From Bacillus sp. FJAT-45350 (GTDB taxonomy: Bacteria; Bacillota; Bacilli; Bacillales; NISU01), in contig NZ_NISU01000001.1 in assembly GCF_002335805.1 (NCBI RefSeq), positions 1,186,079-1,250,078 of the forward strand: a stretch of DNA of 64,000 nt. Reading direction: 5' to 3'. Of this stretch, positions 61,419 through 64,000 are shown piece after piece; the first letter of the stretch is position 1, and each line of letters starts with the position of its first letter. The notes under the pieces were generated by a model. That model had not been told where the DNA came from, did no database searches, and worked only from the letters and a program-made list of their open reading frames with translations. The translations under genes were made by a program, and so were the position numbers.

Positions 61419-61717
61419 ATTCATCTAACGGAAGCAATAGTTAGGGACTGTTGGTTTAAGAAGTGGGTGTTGATTTATATTTACAAAACTCAATCGGACA
61501 AGAGAGCCGTTATTTGTGAACAAAGAGGTATATTAAAAGGGGTAACGGACATTAGATTCGTTATATACTTACAATAGGACCGAGTTTAGTAGATTTTCAT
61601 GAAATAGCGTACTTCAAGTCCAATAGATCGAAAGAATAGAACTAATTAGTAAAATAAGGTCTCCTGTGTCCGTCAAGTTGTTTATAGAACCTGCTTTTTT
61701 AATATAACGTCAAAACT
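61419..61717. other. Noncoding gap
   Basis: No supported feature; it ends at the 3' end of the interrupted DUF1761-like gene. Confidence 0.35.
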
Positions 61718-61941
61718 CTAGCTACTAAAAAACATCATTACTGTACCTATTATGGAAAGGGCAATTACATGATAGCCTACACTAATTATGTATAGAGCTA
61801 AAGTATTCTTAGTGTTTGTACCGAGTCCAAAAATAAAGTCTTTTGCATATGCAAGTGCTACTATAATCCCTACCATTCCACCTACCAAAGTACCTTCTAG
61901 AAATGTTTCTGTGGTATGTCAACACTAAACTGGACAAATAA

Positions 61942-62766
61942 TTAAAGGTGTACTGACTTGAATTCGATAGGTGTAACATAATCTAGTGAACCATGGATAC
62001 GAACATGGTTATACCAATGAACATAATCAAAAAGTTCAAGGTCAAGTTCGGGTTGGTTAGAGAATACTCTACCATTCACAAACTCAGTTTTAATAACTTT
62101 AAAGGTTGCCTCCGCTACAGCGTTGTCATAGGGGGTTCCTTTGTTGCTTAAAGAACGTTCAATTCCAAAGGTTTTTAGTGCTTCATCAATAAGTTTGTTC
62201 TTAAATTCACTGCCCCGATCCGTGTGAAATAATTCAAGACGATGAAGGTTGTATGGAACTTTTGCGAAGGCACGCTGAACTAAGGCTGCGTCTTTTTGAG
62301 GACCAGCACTATATCCAATAATTTCACGGTTATATAAATCTACTAAAATACAGATGTAATGCCACTTTTGCTGAACTCGAACGTAAGTCAAGTCACTCAC
62401 TACGACTTTGAGTTCTTTTTCTTGGTTAAATTCTCGATTTAAGGCATTGCCGATAGGAGATTCATTACACTTTGTTTTCGATGGTTTAAACTGAGCCACT
62501 GTGTATTTGGATACCAGTCCTTGTTCCTTCATAATCCGACTAATACGCCGACGAGAGACTTGCAACCCTTGCTTTTCTAGTTCTTTCTTTAATTTACGTT
62601 GTCCATAAATTTGGCGGCTTCTATTGAAAAGGTCAACGATGAGCTTCGTTACCTCTTCGTCAGGGTTCTCTCGTTTCTTTGCTTCATAATAATACGTACT
62701 TCGAGGAAGTTGTAGGACGTTACACATTGCTGATACCGAGTATTTGTGAAGGTTATTACGGATCAC
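61942..62766 (-). CDS. IS3-family transposase OrfB (DDE integrase domain)
   Basis: A 274-residue integrase-type protein. D in VVSDLTYVRVQQ, D in LFHTDRGSEF and E in NAVAEATFKVIKTE are the DDE triad, and YGQRKLKKELEKQGLQVSRR is the HTH_21 region. It starts at GTG 62766 just after the orfA stop. A -1 slip at GAAAG near the end of orfA would fuse the two, the usual IS3 mechanism, but the slippery run is short. Confidence 0.93.
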   Translation of the reverse strand: MIRNNLHKYSVSAMCNVLQLPRSTYYYEAKKRENPDEEVTKLIVDLFNRSRQIYGQRKLKKELEKQGLQVSRRRISRIMKEQGLVSKYTVAQFKPSKTKCNESPIGNALNREFNQEKELKVVVSDLTYVRVQQKWHYICILVDLYNREIIGYSAGPQKDAALVQRAFAKVPYNLHRLELFHTDRGSEFKNKLIDEALKTFGIERSLSNKGTPYDNAVAEATFKVIKTEFVNGRVFSNQPELDLELFDYVHWYNHVRIHGSLDYVTPIEFKSVHL

Positions 62767-62768
62767 AT

Positions 62769-63053
62769 CTACTTTCGTCCCATGATCAGCGCGGCTTGCT
62801 TTAAAATGTCATTTTCCATAGCGAGGCGTTGGTTTTCTTTTCGAAGTCGAAGTAGTTCTTCTTGTTCTGGCGTTCGATTGTCCTTTTCTTCAAAGGAACC
62901 ACTTGCCTGGTTTTGTTGAACCCATTTGTCAAAGGAAGAAGCCGTCAATTCGTATTCTTTAATAATTTCCGAACGAGGTTTACCAGAAGCATATAATTGG
63001 ACGATTTGTTCTTTGAATTCTTTCGTAAATGATCGGCGCTTACGTTTTGTCAT
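62769..63053 (-). CDS. IS3-family OrfA (HTH protein)
   Basis: A 94-residue basic protein: FTKEFKEQIVQLYASGKPRS with HTH_Tnp_1 fold, then a leucine-zipper helix (EELLRLRKENQRLAMENDIL). Ends MGRK-stop, 3 bases from the start of orfB. A GAAGGAGA site precedes the ATG. Confidence 0.92.
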   Translation of the reverse strand: MTKRKRRSFTKEFKEQIVQLYASGKPRSEIIKEYELTASSFDKWVQQNQASGSFEEKDNRTPEQEELLRLRKENQRLAMENDILKQAALIMGRK

Positions 63054-63327
63054 AGTCTCGTCTCCTTCGAGTAATTTGACTCAAGTGTATAGCACCTTAA
63101 CAAACCTGTCCAACTTAGTGTAGCCTATCCACTGCTTGAGTTAGGTGAAGTACACTATATAAAAGGACTGTGGTTAGGACCGTTACTATCGTCAGGAGTC
63201 CAAATTTAGGTTGTTCAGGTTTAATATCCAACAATTCTACCCAACGATTTCCGAATAATAAAGGCGAATAATATATCATCCCAATAACCATGTATAAAAT
63301 TACTCCAATTATGATTGGTAATATCAC

Positions 63328-63605
63328 TTTAATTCCTACTTTCCTTTAAGTTTTTTTAAAATGTTCTATTCATATCTAATATTGCTACTATCCATGAAAA
63401 ATATTTTACCACTAAAGTAATGAAATGAGAATCTGGTTAAGTCAGTTCTTTTCTGAAATCTTTCTTATAAAGAGCAAGTGCTTATTGTACTAAACGAGTT
63501 AAATTGAAAAAAAAAAAAGTAATAGAGAGGAAATGAAACTTGTGAAGGATTAAATTTTGCTATTAGACATTTGACCTGTTTTGTTATAGACAGAAAAAGA
63601 ATAGT
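63328..63605. other. Noncoding gap
   Basis: AT-rich with an A run; no supported gene. Confidence 0.35.
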
Positions 63606-63654
63606 AAAAGCCTGTTATCATGATTACTTGGTAATCTAAGATACAGGCTTTTTT
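63606..63654 (-). terminator. Terminator of the serine hydrolase gene
   Basis: AAAAGCCTGTATC (minus strand) pairs with GATAACAGGCTTTT with a T run; it lies 37 bases past the stop codon and would also work on the plus strand. Confidence 0.7.
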
Positions 63655-63690
63655 AGTTTATCTACCATTTTTAGATAATAAGTATCAATC

Positions 63691-64000
63691 TCAAACTTTA
63701 TCAAGCTTGCGAATAAGTTTTGGTAAAATTTTAAATGGGACAGGCGCTGCAGTCACCTGACTTACAGTTCCAGCAAAAATGAGGTCTAGTTTTTTACAAT
63801 AAAATAGCCACGAGCCAACAACACCTGTATGTCCTATTAATTCTGGCATTGGGAAGAGCGTCGAAAAAAATCGAGGCATTTTGAATTTCATCATCCCAAG
63901 TCCATACTGTATGGGCCAGCCAGGTGCTATCGGACTGATGGAAAATCCAAATGTTTGCCACTGACCAAGCATTAAATCTAACGTTTCTGGTTTATCAAAC
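63691..64000 (-). CDS. Serine hydrolase (beta-lactamase family), C-terminal part, cut by window edge
   Basis: The frame is open to the right edge; only about 102 C-terminal residues are present. IQYGLGMMKFKMP and LIGHTGVVGSWLFYCKKLDL carry the GHTG motif equivalent to KTG of class C beta-lactamases and DD-peptidases. The catalytic S-x-x-K and Y-x-N lie outside the window. A methionine codon at 63972 is internal. Likely a D-Ala-D-Ala-type or esterase-type hydrolase; substrate unknown. Confidence 0.75.
   Translation of the reverse strand, partial: FDKPETLDLMLGQWQTFGFSISPIAPGWPIQYGLGMMKFKMPRFFSTLFPMPELIGHTGVVGSWLFYCKKLDLIFAGTVSQVTAAPVPFKILPKLIRKLDKV

Larger units (their letters stand above)
61918..63125 (-). 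mobile_element. IS3-family (IS150-like) insertion sequence, 1,208 bp
   Basis: Ends GTCAACACTAAACTGGACA and, inverted, GGCTACACTAAGTTGGACA match at 15 of 19 positions. TAT is present on both sides (61915-61917 and 63126-63128) as a 3-bp target duplication. Removal restores the host gene, which fixes the ends precisely. Contains orfA and orfB. Confidence 0.9.
61718..63327 (-). pseudogene. DUF1761-like membrane-protein gene split by an IS3 insertion
   Basis: The N-terminal part (63327 to 63126) starts at GTG and reads MILPIIIGVILYMVIGMIYY to LLYSVLHLTQAVD. The C-terminal part (61917 to 61718) reads TTETFLEGTLVGGMVGIIVA to MMFFSS and a stop. Removing the insertion and one copy of its 3-bp duplication joins them in frame to a 132-residue protein with four hydrophobic helices, resembling DUF1761 proteins. 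No other damage is visible. Confidence 0.85.

Overview
The window is a low-G+C chromosomal segment from a Gram-positive, Bacillus-like endospore-former (family Bacillaceae; genus not resolvable). Evidence: strong AGGAGG-type ribosome sites, many TTG/GTG starts, and close relatives of Bacillus subtilis Mdh, PaiA/PaiB, the frataxin-like chaperone Fra, YobN, YcgG, YjcF and YbdM. No tRNA, rRNA, CRISPR array, prophage or replication origin was seen.

Region 1 (1-8.94 kb) is the downstream part of an ethanolamine-utilisation microcompartment operon on the + strand: a PduM/EutQ-like gene cut by the left edge, eutN, a BMC hexamer, eutS, eutP, eutA, eutB, eutC, eutL, an EutE-type aldehyde dehydrogenase, a second BMC hexamer, and a malate dehydrogenase as the last gene. 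The shell proteins form the compartment, EutBC splits ethanolamine, EutA reactivates EutBC, and EutE converts acetaldehyde to acetyl-CoA. eutA appears to start at an AUU codon, and both hexamers have altered pore loops.

Region 2 (9-17.2 kb) holds a secreted protein, a cold-shock gene with a long leader, a sulfite-oxidase-type molybdoenzyme, small lipoproteins, a GNAT, an MBL-fold hydrolase, and a yybP-ykoY (Mn2+) riboswitch with two attenuator-like hairpins. The riboswitch precedes a kinase-like gene, a zinc-ribbon gene and a Ser/Thr kinase.

Region 3 (17.2-26.7 kb) holds an amine oxidase, an SDR, a YqcI/YcgG protein, a second copy of the whole cold-shock unit, brnQ, a MarR/ScoC-like regulator between two membrane-protein genes, and a collapsed sulfatase pseudogene.

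Region 4 (26.8-36.3 kb) carries three ABC export systems, each with its own TetR or GntR regulator; the middle one is richer in G+C. A polysaccharide deacetylase and a small HhH protein follow.

Region 5 (36.4-52.8 kb) starts with an IS110-family element that has a candidate bridge RNA. It continues with small membrane and lipoproteins (one with a truncated relic), a glycosyltransferase-TetR operon behind a 41-bp palindromic operator, msrA, a second HhH paralogue, an amidohydrolase, an acyl-CoA dehydrogenase behind a palindromic operator, the intact sulfatase, fra, a PhnB-like protein, a secreted protein and an alpha/beta hydrolase.

Region 6 (52.8-64 kb) has an FHA-winged-helix protein, a glycerophosphodiesterase-like protein, a nitronate monooxygenase-like enzyme, a histidine kinase, a marR-paiA-paiB operon divergent from a GNAT gene with two matching operator palindromes, an arsR-arsI unit with three ATCAA-N6-TTGAT boxes, a DUF1761-like gene split by an IS3-family insertion with a 3-bp target duplication, and the 3' end of a serine hydrolase gene.
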